Assembly (NCBI GenBank): GCA_029213305.1
Contig: JARGPA010000019.1
Location: 1 to 64,000, forward strand
Reading direction: 5' to 3'
Length of the DNA stretch: 64,000 bases
Source: Phycisphaerales bacterium
Lineage (GTDB): Bacteria > Planctomycetota > Phycisphaerae > Phycisphaerales > UBA1924
Shown here: one piece after another, positions 26,096-34,800 of the stretch
How the letters are laid out: the number at the start of each line of letters is the position of its first letter
Numbering within the stretch: the stretch's first letter is position 1
Position numbers and translations under genes: made by a program
Notes under the pieces: model-generated
What the model saw: only the letters and a program-made list of their open reading frames with translations
What the model was told of the DNA's origin: nothing
The model's database searches: none

Positions 26096-27070
26096 ATGGA
26101 AACAGTCATTGATGTTTCGGGTGTTGATAAAATGTTTAAGCGCAAGGTTCATGCGCTAAGAGGTGTGGATCTCCAAGTCGGGGCAGGTGAAGTCTTTGGT
26201 TTACTTGGTCCCAATGGTGCTGGCAAATCTACTTTGGTTAAGGTACTACTCACTGTTATCAAACCAACCAAATGCGATGGAACACTTCTTGGACATCGGA
26301 TTGGTAATAAATCTGCTCTTCGTGAAGTAGGGTATCTTCCTGAACATCACAACTTTCCAAAATATCTTACGAGCAGACAAGTGCTCCGGTATTTCGGAGC
26401 AATGTGTGGTGTAGAACGCAAAGAGCGTAACAGAAGAGCAGAAGAACTTCTTGAAGTTGTGAACATGTCAAACTGGGCAACACACAAACTCGGAACCTAT
26501 TCAAAGGGGATGAGACAAAGAATCGGTATCGCTCAAGCTCTGATGAACAATCCAAAGCTTGTTATCCTCGACGAACCAACTGACGGTGTAGACCCTATTG
26601 GTCGAAGAGATATCCGTGAGATCTTAACTAGACTCAAAGATGAAGGTCGAACTGTATTCTTAAACTCTCACTTACTCTCTGAACTTGAGATGGTATGTGA
26701 TCGTGTTGCGATTATGGTTCACGGATTGATGCGCCAACAAGGAACAATCGAAGAGTTGACAAAAGGACAGAGTGGATTTGTATTAAAATCTCATACTCCA
26801 ATAGAACAAGTCATGATTGATTCAGTCACTCAAGCCATGAAAGGTGTCGAATGCAGTTGGGAAACTGGATCGAACACAATTCGTTTATCAACAAGTAACA
26901 CGGATTCAGTACAACCTGCGATTGACACATTGCGAAGTAAAGGCGTCGTTCTTGACTCATTCGGGTTCCAGAGGCCTTCGCTTGAAGAGTTGTTCATTCA
27001 AGCAGTAAACGAAGATGAAGGCGGCGCTACCCCGGGAGCTACAAAGTCGGGCAAAAGGGGGCAAGCATGA
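26096..27070 (+). CDS. ABC transporter ATP-binding protein
   Basis: The 324-residue ATPase has Walker A GPNGAGKS at 38-45, a Q-loop region, the signature YSKGMRQRIGIAQAL and Walker B LVILDEPTDGVDP with the following H-loop (FLNSHLL). A C-terminal extension of about 100 residues is typical of ABC-2 exporters such as NatA/CcmA-like. AGAGG precedes the ATG at 26096. The stop overlaps the permease start by 4 bp, so the two are translationally coupled and form one complex. Confidence 0.93.
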   Translation: METVIDVSGVDKMFKRKVHALRGVDLQVGAGEVFGLLGPNGAGKSTLVKVLLTVIKPTKCDGTLLGHRIGNKSALREVGYLPEHHNFPKYLTSRQVLRYFGAMCGVERKERNRRAEELLEVVNMSNWATHKLGTYSKGMRQRIGIAQALMNNPKLVILDEPTDGVDPIGRRDIREILTRLKDEGRTVFLNSHLLSELEMVCDRVAIMVHGLMRQQGTIEELTKGQSGFVLKSHTPIEQVMIDSVTQAMKGVECSWETGSNTIRLSTSNTDSVQPAIDTLRSKGVVLDSFGFQRPSLEELFIQAVNEDEGGATPGATKSGKRGQA

Positions 27071-28233
27071 ACATCAAAGTAATGCAAACTAAAGCGATCT
27101 TCATCGATGCATATCGCGAGTTAAACGCAAAAAAATTGTTTTGGCTTACTATGGGGCTCAATCTCCTCGCAGTATTGATTTACGCCTCGCTTGGAATTAA
27201 CGAGCGAGGATTCTCGGTATTGTTCTGGACCTTCGACGGCGAGTTCAATACGAACTTAATGACCAAAACTACATTCTATAAACTAGAGTTCTTGCTCTGG
27301 GGTGTACCTATTTGGTTGAGTTGGTGCGCCACAATCTTGGCGCTGATTTCAACTGCAGGAATAATCCCTGACCTTGTTTCTGGAGGAACGATTGAGCCTG
27401 TATTGTCAAAGCCAATCGGAAGAATCCGATTGTTTTTAACAAAGTATCTCACTGGTTTGTTCTTTGTGGGTGCGCAAATACTTGTTTTTAGTATTGGGTG
27501 CTTTTTAGTCCTTCGGATCCGAGCTGGTGTAACTGAGTTCGGGCTATTTCTCGCAATCCCGATTGTGCTCGCTTTCTTCAGTTATCTCTTCGCAGTGTGT
27601 TCACTTGTAGGTTTAGTGACCAAATCTACCATTACTGCGTTGCTACTCACAATCTTGTTCTGGGTATTCGTTTTCATTCTCAATGTAGGTGAAAATGTAA
27701 TGCTGACGAATCGTGAAACTGCAGCGGTCCGCCTTATTGACGCACCTGGTAAGATTGAATCACAGGAACGATTTGCAACCAAACGAATCGAACAACTTCG
27801 TGAAGAAGGAAAAGCAATCCCGGGTCAAGATGGTGTACCTTTACCAGATGGCGCTGCAGATTCACTCGAAGCAATCAACCCAACACTCCAACTCGCTCGA
27901 TCGAAAATGGTCGATGCAGAACGAGCTTTTGAAACTTGGAGTACCTGGGAATCACGGGTGTATGCAATAAAACTTATAATGCCAAAAACCAGCGAGACTC
28001 TTTCGTTGTTGAGTCGAAACTTGATCAATGAGGATGAGCTTGGTGGGCTCCTCGATATGATGAACGGTATCAATGAAGAAAATGATCCGAATGCACCTGA
28101 TCGTCGAGTTGCTGAACGAGTTCAAGAAGTTATGGATAAACGAAGCATTGGTTGGATTTTGGGAACTTCCTTCGGTTTCGAGTTTGTAGTCCTTGGGCTT
28201 GCAACTTTGATCTTTGTTCGCCGAGATTTTTAG
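27067..28233 (+). CDS. ABC-2 type transporter permease
   Basis: The 388-residue membrane protein has an N-terminal helix (KKLFWLTMGLNLLAVLIY), several further helices up to about residue 215, a long soluble loop (about 220-360) and a final helix before the stop. Together with the preceding ATPase it forms an exporter of unknown substrate. The large extracytoplasmic or cytosolic loop between the last two helices is a feature of some ABC-2 permeases linked to surface or stress functions. It converges with proC (15 bp gap). Confidence 0.87.
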   Translation: MNIKVMQTKAIFIDAYRELNAKKLFWLTMGLNLLAVLIYASLGINERGFSVLFWTFDGEFNTNLMTKTTFYKLEFLLWGVPIWLSWCATILALISTAGIIPDLVSGGTIEPVLSKPIGRIRLFLTKYLTGLFFVGAQILVFSIGCFLVLRIRAGVTEFGLFLAIPIVLAFFSYLFAVCSLVGLVTKSTITALLLTILFWVFVFILNVGENVMLTNRETAAVRLIDAPGKIESQERFATKRIEQLREEGKAIPGQDGVPLPDGAADSLEAINPTLQLARSKMVDAERAFETWSTWESRVYAIKLIMPKTSETLSLLSRNLINEDELGGLLDMMNGINEENDPNAPDRRVAERVQEVMDKRSIGWILGTSFGFEFVVLGLATLIFVRRDF

Positions 28234-28248
28234 ACGAGCACATCCGAG

Positions 28249-29079
28249 TTACATTTTTCCAAGCTCAGCTCCACGATGTCGTGCAGCGTGAATCGCTCGT
28301 ACTATCGCGTCCATAGTACCCGATTCATCGAGTGTGTTTGTTGCTGCTTCTGTTGTCCCATTCTTGCTTGTTACACGCGTTCTGAGAGAGCCTGGTAGAT
28401 CGGGAGATCGATCGAGTAACATAGATGAACCTAACAATGTTTGACGAACAATGATTTGGGATTGATGCTTGTCAAAACCAAGTTGGCGAGCAGCTTCGAT
28501 CATCCCTTCAGCGAGATAAAAGAGATAAGCAGGACCTGATCCTGCAATCGCAGTAAAGGGATCCATGAGATCTTCAGGTATATGTATTGTCTGTCCGATG
28601 CTTGAAAAGAGTTGTGTTGCAAGATTGATTTCAAGATCTGTTGTTTCTGAACTTGCAGCCAAAGCGCTCATTGCTTGGCCAATCTGCGCAGGTGTATTCG
28701 GCATCACTCGAATAATGTGAGAGATTGATTGTATTGATGATTCAATTTTATCAATTTTGATACCTGCAAGAATTGAAATCACCATTGGTGTATAAGAGAG
28801 CGATTCTAGTAACTCGCCGATTGATTTTGACACCTCTTGAAGCATCTGAGGCTTAACCGCGAGAACAATAACCGCTGGTTTATCAAACGCATCCAACCAA
28901 CCTGACGCGTCTTGGATTGATGTGAATACATTATCAAATAATTCATGGCGATTTGTTTGGGGTTCAATCACACCAACAGACTCTTTTTGGATCGATTTAG
29001 CGTGAATTGCGCCCGAAATAATGGCATATGCCATGTTTCCGCCGCCGACAAAGAGGATTGGTTGATCTATTGTATTCAT
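28249..29079 (-). CDS. proC: Pyrroline-5-carboxylate reductase
   Basis: The 276-residue enzyme reduces 1-pyrroline-5-carboxylate to proline with NAD(P)H. It has FVGGGNMAYAIISG at the N-terminus, ILAVKPQM-like VLAVKPQML, RVMPNTPAQIG, the AIAGSGPAYLF block and the C-terminal LRTRVTSKNGTTEAA signature. Length is normal for the family. It diverges from accA. This is the last step of proline synthesis. Confidence 0.95.
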   Translation of the reverse strand: MNTIDQPILFVGGGNMAYAIISGAIHAKSIQKESVGVIEPQTNRHELFDNVFTSIQDASGWLDAFDKPAVIVLAVKPQMLQEVSKSIGELLESLSYTPMVISILAGIKIDKIESSIQSISHIIRVMPNTPAQIGQAMSALAASSETTDLEINLATQLFSSIGQTIHIPEDLMDPFTAIAGSGPAYLFYLAEGMIEAARQLGFDKHQSQIIVRQTLLGSSMLLDRSPDLPGSLRTRVTSKNGTTEAATNTLDESGTMDAIVRAIHAARHRGAELGKM

Positions 29080-29105
29080 GATTGACTGTATCAGCGTTCT
29101 AAGCG

Positions 29106-29114
29106 TGGTACAAT
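29106..29114 (+). promoter_or_regulatory. Possible extended -10 promoter of accA
   Basis: TGG followed by TACAAT (29106-29114) fits an extended -10 box; transcription would begin near 29121, some 47 bases before the accA start. A -35 box is not clear. Confidence 0.4.
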
Positions 29115-29167
29115 TAAACTGTGTTCACTATGTTTGATCATGTTTTCTGATGGTTCAAGGAAGATCT

Positions 29168-30211
29168 ATGTCGACATTCTACCAACTGGATTTTGAAAAG
29201 AAGATCACTGATCTTGAGCGCAGAATCGAGGCCGCCCAACAGCAATCAGTTGTTGGGGGTGCTGAGATTCCTGCATTACCTGGGATTGGTGCACCGGAAG
29301 TTGAAGCTGTAGCAACCGAAGATATCTCAAAACTAATCAAAGAACGAGATCGAGCACTCAAACGTGTGTACAAGAAGCTTTCCCCATGGAATACGGTTCG
29401 AGTCGCAAGACATCCAAATCGGCCTCAGACACGGGATTACATCAAGCACATGTGTCGAGACTTCTGTGAGCTTGCAGGAGATCGTCGATACGGCGACGAT
29501 CCCGCTATGGTGACTGGTTTTGGTCGAATCGGAGGGCGAAAATGCCTGATTGTCGGCCACCAAAAGGGTAAAGACACACATGAAAAACTAGCTTGTCATT
29601 TTGGATGTGCTCATCCCGAAGGCTATCGCAAAGCGATGGCCAAAATGAAACTGGCTGAAAAATTCGGCCTCCCAATTGTAACTCTAGTCGATACTCCTGG
29701 TGCATATCCTGGACTCGGTGCAGAGGAACGAGGCCAAGCAGAAGCAATCGCTGTCAATCTACGAGAAATGTCACGTCTGCGAGTACCTATTGTGAGCATC
29801 GTCATCGGAGAGGGCGGTTCAGGCGGTGCATTAGGGATTGCTGTTGCTGATAAGGTCGCAATGCTTGCATACTCGTGGTACTCAGTAATTTCACCTGAAG
29901 GATGTGCCGCAATTCTTTGGAAACAAGCAAATGAACAGACGAATACGGCAGCTGCTGAATCATTGAAACTCACAGCGGCTGATAATCAAGAACTAGGAAT
30001 CGTTGACGATGTAATCTCAGAACCAGTCGGTGCTGCACATCGTGATCACGAAGCAGCTTCAGAGCTTTTGGAAACTTGGGTTTCTGAGCAACTGAATCAT
30101 CTGAGTACATTAGATTTAGATACCTTGATTAATCTCAGGTATGAACGATTCCGAAAACTAGGTGAGTTTGACACATGCCCTGAGGTTGAAACGGACTCTA
30201 AACTAAGTTAG
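29168..30211 (+). CDS. accA: Acetyl-CoA carboxylase carboxyltransferase subunit alpha
   Basis: The 347-residue subunit carries the AccA blocks: FEKKITDLERRI, NTVRVARHPNRPQTRDYI, FGRIGGRKCLIVGHQKGKDT, LVDTPGAYPGLGAEERGQAE and EGGSGGALGIAVADKVAML. With AccD it transfers carboxyl from biotin to acetyl-CoA, giving malonyl-CoA for fatty acids. A short extra loop (residues about 24-43, rich in Gly, Pro and Ala) replaces part of the usual N-terminus. AAGGA lies 6 bases before the ATG at 29168. accD is not in the window. Confidence 0.96.
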   Translation: MSTFYQLDFEKKITDLERRIEAAQQQSVVGGAEIPALPGIGAPEVEAVATEDISKLIKERDRALKRVYKKLSPWNTVRVARHPNRPQTRDYIKHMCRDFCELAGDRRYGDDPAMVTGFGRIGGRKCLIVGHQKGKDTHEKLACHFGCAHPEGYRKAMAKMKLAEKFGLPIVTLVDTPGAYPGLGAEERGQAEAIAVNLREMSRLRVPIVSIVIGEGGSGGALGIAVADKVAMLAYSWYSVISPEGCAAILWKQANEQTNTAAAESLKLTAADNQELGIVDDVISEPVGAAHRDHEAASELLETWVSEQLNHLSTLDLDTLINLRYERFRKLGEFDTCPEVETDSKLS

Positions 30212-30352
30212 TTTTGACGCAAAACCCCGATATATGGCCAATTATGGCGTTTTTATAGGGATCGCTTTGACCTTCTGACCTTATGCGCCTAATCTAGTGC
30301 CCGACGCTGCCAACCTGTTGGGCAGCAAGGACTCTTGCTAAAGGCGGTCGGC

Positions 30353-31342
30353 TTGGCCAAAAAGAAAACCGCGAAAAAGAAGACGACTAAGAAACCTGCT
30401 GCTCGTTCTACAAAGACAAGCAAGGCAAGTAGTTCTAGTGCGCGTGCTTCTTCTAAGAAAGTAACTAAGAAAACTTCAAAGAAGCCAGCAGCTAAGAAAA
30501 AGGTTGTTAAAAAAACGACCAAGAAGGTCGCCAAAAAAACAACCCAAAAGACAACCGTAAAGAAAACGGTTGCAAAAAAGGTCGCAAAGAAAACAACGAA
30601 AAAAACCAAAGCGATCTCTAAACCGGCTGCTAAGAAAACGACTAAGAAAAAAGCTCCTGCTACAAGCCCTAAATCGGTTACAAAAAAGACAACTAAAAAA
30701 GCAGCAACTACAAAATCAACTACTGCATCTACCAAGGCAGAAACTAAACCAGCTGCAAAGACAGATGCAAAAACTGATGCAAAACCAGCATCTAGTCCTG
30801 CTCGTCGTCGCCGTCCAAGTAAGGTAAAAAAACCATTAGTTCTACCTACACGACCATTGCTTTTGGGACCAAATGGTCCATCTCTCAAGCCCTTGATCCC
30901 ATCAGGATCTGATGTAAAGAAGGACAAATCTGTTCTTGATAATGTGACTTCCCGTCGAACAAAGACGCCATTAACCAAGACACAACTTGAGCATTATCGA
31001 CATGTATTGCTTGTAAAGCGTGCTGAGTTGTTGGGTGATATGCGTCATCTCGAAGAAGAAGCGCTACGCAGTGATTCTGGGATTACTAGTCATACTTCTC
31101 AACATCTCGCTGAGCAAGGATCTGAAAGCTATGAGCAATCATTGAATCTCAATCTTGCAGCATCAGATCGGAAACTAATCAACGAAATAGATGACGCTCT
31201 GCAACGAATCGTTGATCGTACTTATGGTCTCTGTGAGTTGACTCATGAACCTATCAACAAGGCTCGTCTTGATGAACTACCATGGGCAAGGTACACGATT
31301 CAAGCTGCGAGAGAAGTCGATAAACGCGGCGGGTCAATCTAA
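30353..31342 (+). CDS. DksA/TraR-like protein with long lysine-rich tail and decayed zinc finger
   Basis: I take the TTG at 30353 as start (AAAGG 8 bases upstream). The 329-residue protein begins MAKKKTAKKKTTKK and continues as a histone-H1-like Lys/Ala/Thr/Pro repeat to about residue 146. From about 205 it resembles DksA: a coiled-coil segment (TKTQLEHYRHVLLVKRAEL), then TYGLCELTHEPINKARLDEL and ARYTIQAARE. Of the four zinc-binding cysteines only the first (C294) remains; the others are Thr, Thr and Ala. So the DksA fold may be kept without zinc, joined to a DNA- or RNA-binding tail. Such proteins are known in Phycisphaerae genomes as TraR/DksA-family, function unproven. Confidence 0.8.
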   Translation: MAKKKTAKKKTTKKPAARSTKTSKASSSSARASSKKVTKKTSKKPAAKKKVVKKTTKKVAKKTTQKTTVKKTVAKKVAKKTTKKTKAISKPAAKKTTKKKAPATSPKSVTKKTTKKAATTKSTTASTKAETKPAAKTDAKTDAKPASSPARRRRPSKVKKPLVLPTRPLLLGPNGPSLKPLIPSGSDVKKDKSVLDNVTSRRTKTPLTKTQLEHYRHVLLVKRAELLGDMRHLEEEALRSDSGITSHTSQHLAEQGSESYEQSLNLNLAASDRKLINEIDDALQRIVDRTYGLCELTHEPINKARLDELPWARYTIQAAREVDKRGGSI

Positions 31343-31420
31343 ACCCTTCCACATTGTTCATCGTTTCAGTGATCTTTCGAATTGATCTTCTTAGTTCGAT
31401 CATGCACAGTCAAGGGCAAT

Positions 31421-32113
31421 ATGACCAGTCATCAATCGACAGATTCAAGCGTTTCACAAGAAACTGTTATCCAATGCGATGTTCGCTCAAGTCGAAGCAG
31501 GCGAGCTTGGATTATTTTTGTTTCAACTACAATTATAGGTTCTGTCGCAGATTTGTGGTCAAAGGCATACGCGTTCAAACATGTCGCGGGCAGTCCAGTA
31601 CAAGTGTCCCGCGCAGATGTTTTGAGTACTGATCACATCGGAAGTTTAATTCCTCAACACGAACCTGTTAATGTGATTGAAAATGTACTTGAATACACGC
31701 TTGTTCTCAATCCTGGTGCTGTGTTTGGGATAGGTGCAGGCCAACGCTGGTTCTTCATAGGATTCACTGTCGCAGCGGTAGTGATCGCAGTAACTTTATT
31801 CTTAAGATGGACAAGGCCGAAAGATTGGCTTGCCCATGTCGGCTTCGGGCTCATCATTGCTGGTGGTCTCGGGAATCTCTATGACCGACTCATGTTTGCA
31901 TGCGTACGTGATTTCTTGCATCCATTCCCAGGAGTGAAGCTTCCACTCGGTCTCAAATGGCCGGGTGGTAACACAGAGCTTTGGCCATATGTTTCCAATG
32001 TTGCTGATGCATTCTTAATCTTTGGAATCATCATGCTCATGATTCATGCATGGCGAATGCCAAACCCCGTCGTTGAATCAAAAGATCCTGAGCAAACTCC
32101 TGAACAGGCTTAG
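31421..32113 (+). CDS. lspA: Lipoprotein signal peptidase (signal peptidase II)
   Basis: The 230-residue membrane protease has the catalytic aspartates in GGLGNLYDRLMF and NVADAFLIFGI, plus the NPGAVFGIGAG block. It removes the signal peptide from lipoproteins after lipidation; the window has two clear lipobox proteins (46118 and 62406). It is longer than the usual 160 residues because of a soluble N-terminal extension and a bigger periplasmic loop (residues about 50-85). The ATG at 31421 follows AAGGG by 4 bases. It overlaps the next, convergent gene by 4 bp. Confidence 0.93.
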   Translation: MTSHQSTDSSVSQETVIQCDVRSSRSRRAWIIFVSTTIIGSVADLWSKAYAFKHVAGSPVQVSRADVLSTDHIGSLIPQHEPVNVIENVLEYTLVLNPGAVFGIGAGQRWFFIGFTVAAVVIAVTLFLRWTRPKDWLAHVGFGLIIAGGLGNLYDRLMFACVRDFLHPFPGVKLPLGLKWPGGNTELWPYVSNVADAFLIFGIIMLMIHAWRMPNPVVESKDPEQTPEQA

Positions 32114-33075
32114 CGGCTAATTGATTCAGCTCGTTGACGAATAGAATCAATCATTGATCGGACTTCTGAGGCCATTCTTGAGTTGGGAAACTCCTCAATA
32201 ATCCTCTGTCCTACATTTGCAGCGGTATCCCATGCTTTATCGTTGACTGCAAGCTTAAACTGTACTCCAAGATTTTCTCTTGCTTTTCCAATTACACCTC
32301 GTGCAACTTCAGTGAACTGCTCAGATTCATGTTCTGTAAGATAATGATCCATTTCTTTGAGTAGTTCCATCGCTTCATCTAATCGATTATCTTGAGCTGC
32401 ATGAAGAAACTGTCTTTCGATCTCATATTTGTAATGCTCTTTTGCTTGTTCCACACGATGTCTGAGTCCATCAACACTTGGAGAATCGTGATAAACTCTT
32501 GAAATCCGTGCAGCCTCTGTCATCGCAGGCCCCCACTTATTCGCCGAGATCATTGAATCCAAACGCGCAATCGCTTCGTTTACATCTCGTTGGAGAGTTT
32601 GTGATCTTGCAGTTTCTATCTTTGCTCGAAAATCTTCAGCCTCAGATCGATACCCGAATCGCTCAGCAAGTTCGCGGATAAGAACTAGTCCCGCGTCCCA
32701 ATCTTCAAGTTCGATGTCTTCTTTAATCGCTCTACATAGGAGTTCTTTCTCTTTACGACGATTGATTACTCGACGAGCATCATCCGAAAGAACCATATTC
32801 TCATCGAGTGATGAGATAGACTCATTTAAGTTTTTAAGCTGAGTTCGAATTCGATCAGCATCTATTGAAGAACTGTTGTGATCTGTAGATCTTGATCTAA
32901 GTGCAATACAAATTGGTAATGTTGTAATGGTTAGTATCAGAGCAACTAAACCTGCGAGGACCCATTGATCATTCTGGATCATCAATCCTCGAATCGCAGT
33001 TGCTCCTGAGAGTGCTGCTGCAGATCCGTAGATCGCTGCGACCCAACCCGGTGAGAGAATCCCTTCGTTTTCCAT
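32110..33075 (-). CDS. Membrane-anchored helical-repeat protein of unknown function
   Basis: The 321-residue product has two hydrophobic segments near the N-terminus (about residues 10-30 and 38-60), then a long cytosolic or periplasmic part of amphipathic helices. The helices look like degenerate TPR or coiled-coil repeats (EDWDAGLVLIRELAERF; NKWGPAMTEAARISRVY; DKAWDTAANVGQRIIEEF). It probably acts as a scaffold at the membrane. AGGTTGAG lies just before the ATG. No family name is certain. Confidence 0.7.
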   Translation of the reverse strand: MENEGILSPGWVAAIYGSAAALSGATAIRGLMIQNDQWVLAGLVALILTITTLPICIALRSRSTDHNSSSIDADRIRTQLKNLNESISSLDENMVLSDDARRVINRRKEKELLCRAIKEDIELEDWDAGLVLIRELAERFGYRSEAEDFRAKIETARSQTLQRDVNEAIARLDSMISANKWGPAMTEAARISRVYHDSPSVDGLRHRVEQAKEHYKYEIERQFLHAAQDNRLDEAMELLKEMDHYLTEHESEQFTEVARGVIGKARENLGVQFKLAVNDKAWDTAANVGQRIIEEFPNSRMASEVRSMIDSIRQRAESISR

Positions 33076-33115
33076 ATCTCAACCTACCTTTTAGCTTGTT
33101 TTACATATTCTCAAA

Positions 33116-33493
33116 TTAACTACCTGGGACATCTCCGCCGCAGTTCTGCTCTACAGGCACTAGACAAAGAAATCGGAATGGTTCTGATGCATTATCAGGA
33201 ACAGTAAACTGATGAAGCTCATTTGCGGGAACAAGGATTGTGTCACCTGTTTTAATTGGGTGCGTATCCCCTTCGAGGAGTACTTGCCCTTTCCCAGAGA
33301 CGACATAGACCTCGTGTTCGTAATCATGTTGATGGAGAGGAGTGTTCCCTCCAGGTTCTACTGCGATTGAACGAAGGGCAAAATGAGGCGCTTTGTTGTG
33401 GCGCCCGATCATGACGGCCATTGAAGCACCTTTTACCCCATCCATCTGGATTGGTTGCATATCGGCATTGTTAATATTATTGATTTCAGGCAT
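33116..33493 (-). CDS. Cupin domain-containing protein
   Basis: The 125-residue single-domain cupin has the first metal motif in TPLHQHDYEHEVYVVSGKG (two His and a Glu) and the second in PANELHQF. Such small cupins bind a divalent metal and act as isomerases, dioxygenases or sensors; the substrate is unknown. GGAGGAAAT precedes the ATG directly. It is divergent from the MBL-fold gene with about 60 bp between. Confidence 0.88.
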   Translation of the reverse strand: MPEINNINNADMQPIQMDGVKGASMAVMIGRHNKAPHFALRSIAVEPGGNTPLHQHDYEHEVYVVSGKGQVLLEGDTHPIKTGDTILVPANELHQFTVPDNASEPFRFLCLVPVEQNCGGDVPGS

Positions 33494-33553
33494 ATTTCCT
33501 CCATTGTTTAGTATCGGAGGTGGACGGAATATTCCACCAGTTTACCATAGACC

Positions 33554-34228
33554 ATGAGTAACACTCCATCGAATTCCGATTCACGTCCTTATGTACAGGT
33601 TTTTCCTCTTGGAGGATTTCAGACTAACTGCATGGTGTTGACCTGTGGCGAACCTACAGAAGGGAACAGCTGCTGGATTATTGATTGTGGATACGAGCCT
33701 GAACAGATGCTTGATTCGATCACTAAACAGGGATTAGTTCCTGAAAAGATCATTCTCACTCATGCTCACGCAGATCATATTGCAGGTTTAATCGAGGCTC
33801 GAACTCGATTCCCCGATGTCCCAATCTATATGAATGAAGCAGAAAAATCTTGGTTGACGGATCCAATGCTTAATCTCTCTGCTGCCCTCGGACTCAGCGT
33901 AACCGCTCCGGCTCCTGAAGGGTTCCTAAGCGAAGGTGATCGCTTGATGCTAAAAGAGTTGGAGTTTCGTGTTGTTCTCACTCCAGGGCACTCACCAGGG
34001 GGGATCTCAGTTCTCAATGAGGAGTACAAATTAGCATTTGTTGGAGATACATTGTTCTCTGGTTCAATCGGGCGCACAGATTTCCCTGGATCGAGCTTTG
34101 AGGAACTCTCAGAGTCGATCAAGACAAAGTTGTATGTGCTTGATCCTGAAACTGTTTGCTTTCCAGGACATGGACCAACAACAACAATCGGGCAAGAGAT
34201 GAACTCCAACCCGTTTGTAAAGCTTTAA
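33554..34228 (+). CDS. MBL-fold metallohydrolase (glyoxalase II-like)
   Basis: The 224-residue enzyme has the zinc motif THAHADHIAG, then TPGHSPGGISVL, FVGDTLFSGSIGRTDFPG and the closing FPGHGPTTTIGQE with the last histidine. This is the short glyoxalase II/YcbL branch without the extra C-terminal substrate domain, likely a thioester hydrolase. No strong ribosome binding site is seen at the ATG. It converges with the DinB-like gene. Confidence 0.9.
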   Translation: MSNTPSNSDSRPYVQVFPLGGFQTNCMVLTCGEPTEGNSCWIIDCGYEPEQMLDSITKQGLVPEKIILTHAHADHIAGLIEARTRFPDVPIYMNEAEKSWLTDPMLNLSAALGLSVTAPAPEGFLSEGDRLMLKELEFRVVLTPGHSPGGISVLNEEYKLAFVGDTLFSGSIGRTDFPGSSFEELSESIKTKLYVLDPETVCFPGHGPTTTIGQEMNSNPFVKL

Positions 34229-34240
34229 TTATGCTTTTAA

Positions 34241-34756
34241 TCACATAACGCTGCCGAGTCCCATTGCTCTGCGCCATGTTGATACTTGTCCATAGTGGAA
34301 CATCGGGTGATCATGAAGCAAGAACATAATCATTGCTCCATTTGAACCAAATGCGTCTTTGAATCCGTCATTGCCTTCGATATCTTTGAGCAAAGTCTCG
34401 TCGTCAACAGTTTTGACGAACTCGATCAATGCAGAGTTTGCTCTTGTGAAATGTTCGACAACTTCAGCCAACGGCGGATAAATTGAACCATCTTGATCAT
34501 CCTGACATTCAACGCCATGCATGAACAGATCGTTGTAGTTTGTTGGAACTGCGGTATCTCCCGCATCTTGTCCGAGCATTGACATGATCATTTGTGGGTA
34601 GATTGAGAGATGGCCATACACAAATACTGGGTGATTACAATGAATACCATTCGGCATCTTAGCTGCTGAACCAGCTTCAACTTCCTTTAGTAGACCTTGT
34701 CCAAGTCCTGATACTCGTTCCGTTGTAGCAGTGATTAATGTCGCGATGTTTCCCAT
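34241..34756 (-). CDS. DinB family protein
   Basis: The 171-residue four-helix-bundle protein follows the DinB/DUF664 pattern: a metal-binding histidine early (NHPVFVYGHLS) and a second pair in HDHPMFHYGQVSTWRRAMGLG. DinB-fold proteins are metal-dependent, often thiol transferases; the function here is not known. AAAGGA precedes the ATG at 34756. It lies between the MBL-fold and ThiF/MoeB-like genes, a region rich in thiol-related families. Confidence 0.82.
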   Translation of the reverse strand: MGNIATLITATTERVSGLGQGLLKEVEAGSAAKMPNGIHCNHPVFVYGHLSIYPQMIMSMLGQDAGDTAVPTNYNDLFMHGVECQDDQDGSIYPPLAEVVEHFTRANSALIEFVKTVDDETLLKDIEGNDGFKDAFGSNGAMIMFLLHDHPMFHYGQVSTWRRAMGLGSVM

Positions 34757-34800
34757 TTTATTTCCTTTCGTTATCCCCGCCCTTATAACTAACCGTAAGG

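Noticed and set aside
30380-30790. CRISPR or tandem DNA repeat in the lysine-rich region
   Set aside because: The repetition is at protein level with varied codons; there are no regular spacers.
30289-30978. 229-residue open frame antisense to the lysine-rich gene
   Set aside because: It is the reverse complement of Lys-rich codons, giving Phe/Val-rich sequence; it lacks a ribosome binding site and overlaps a recognisable gene.
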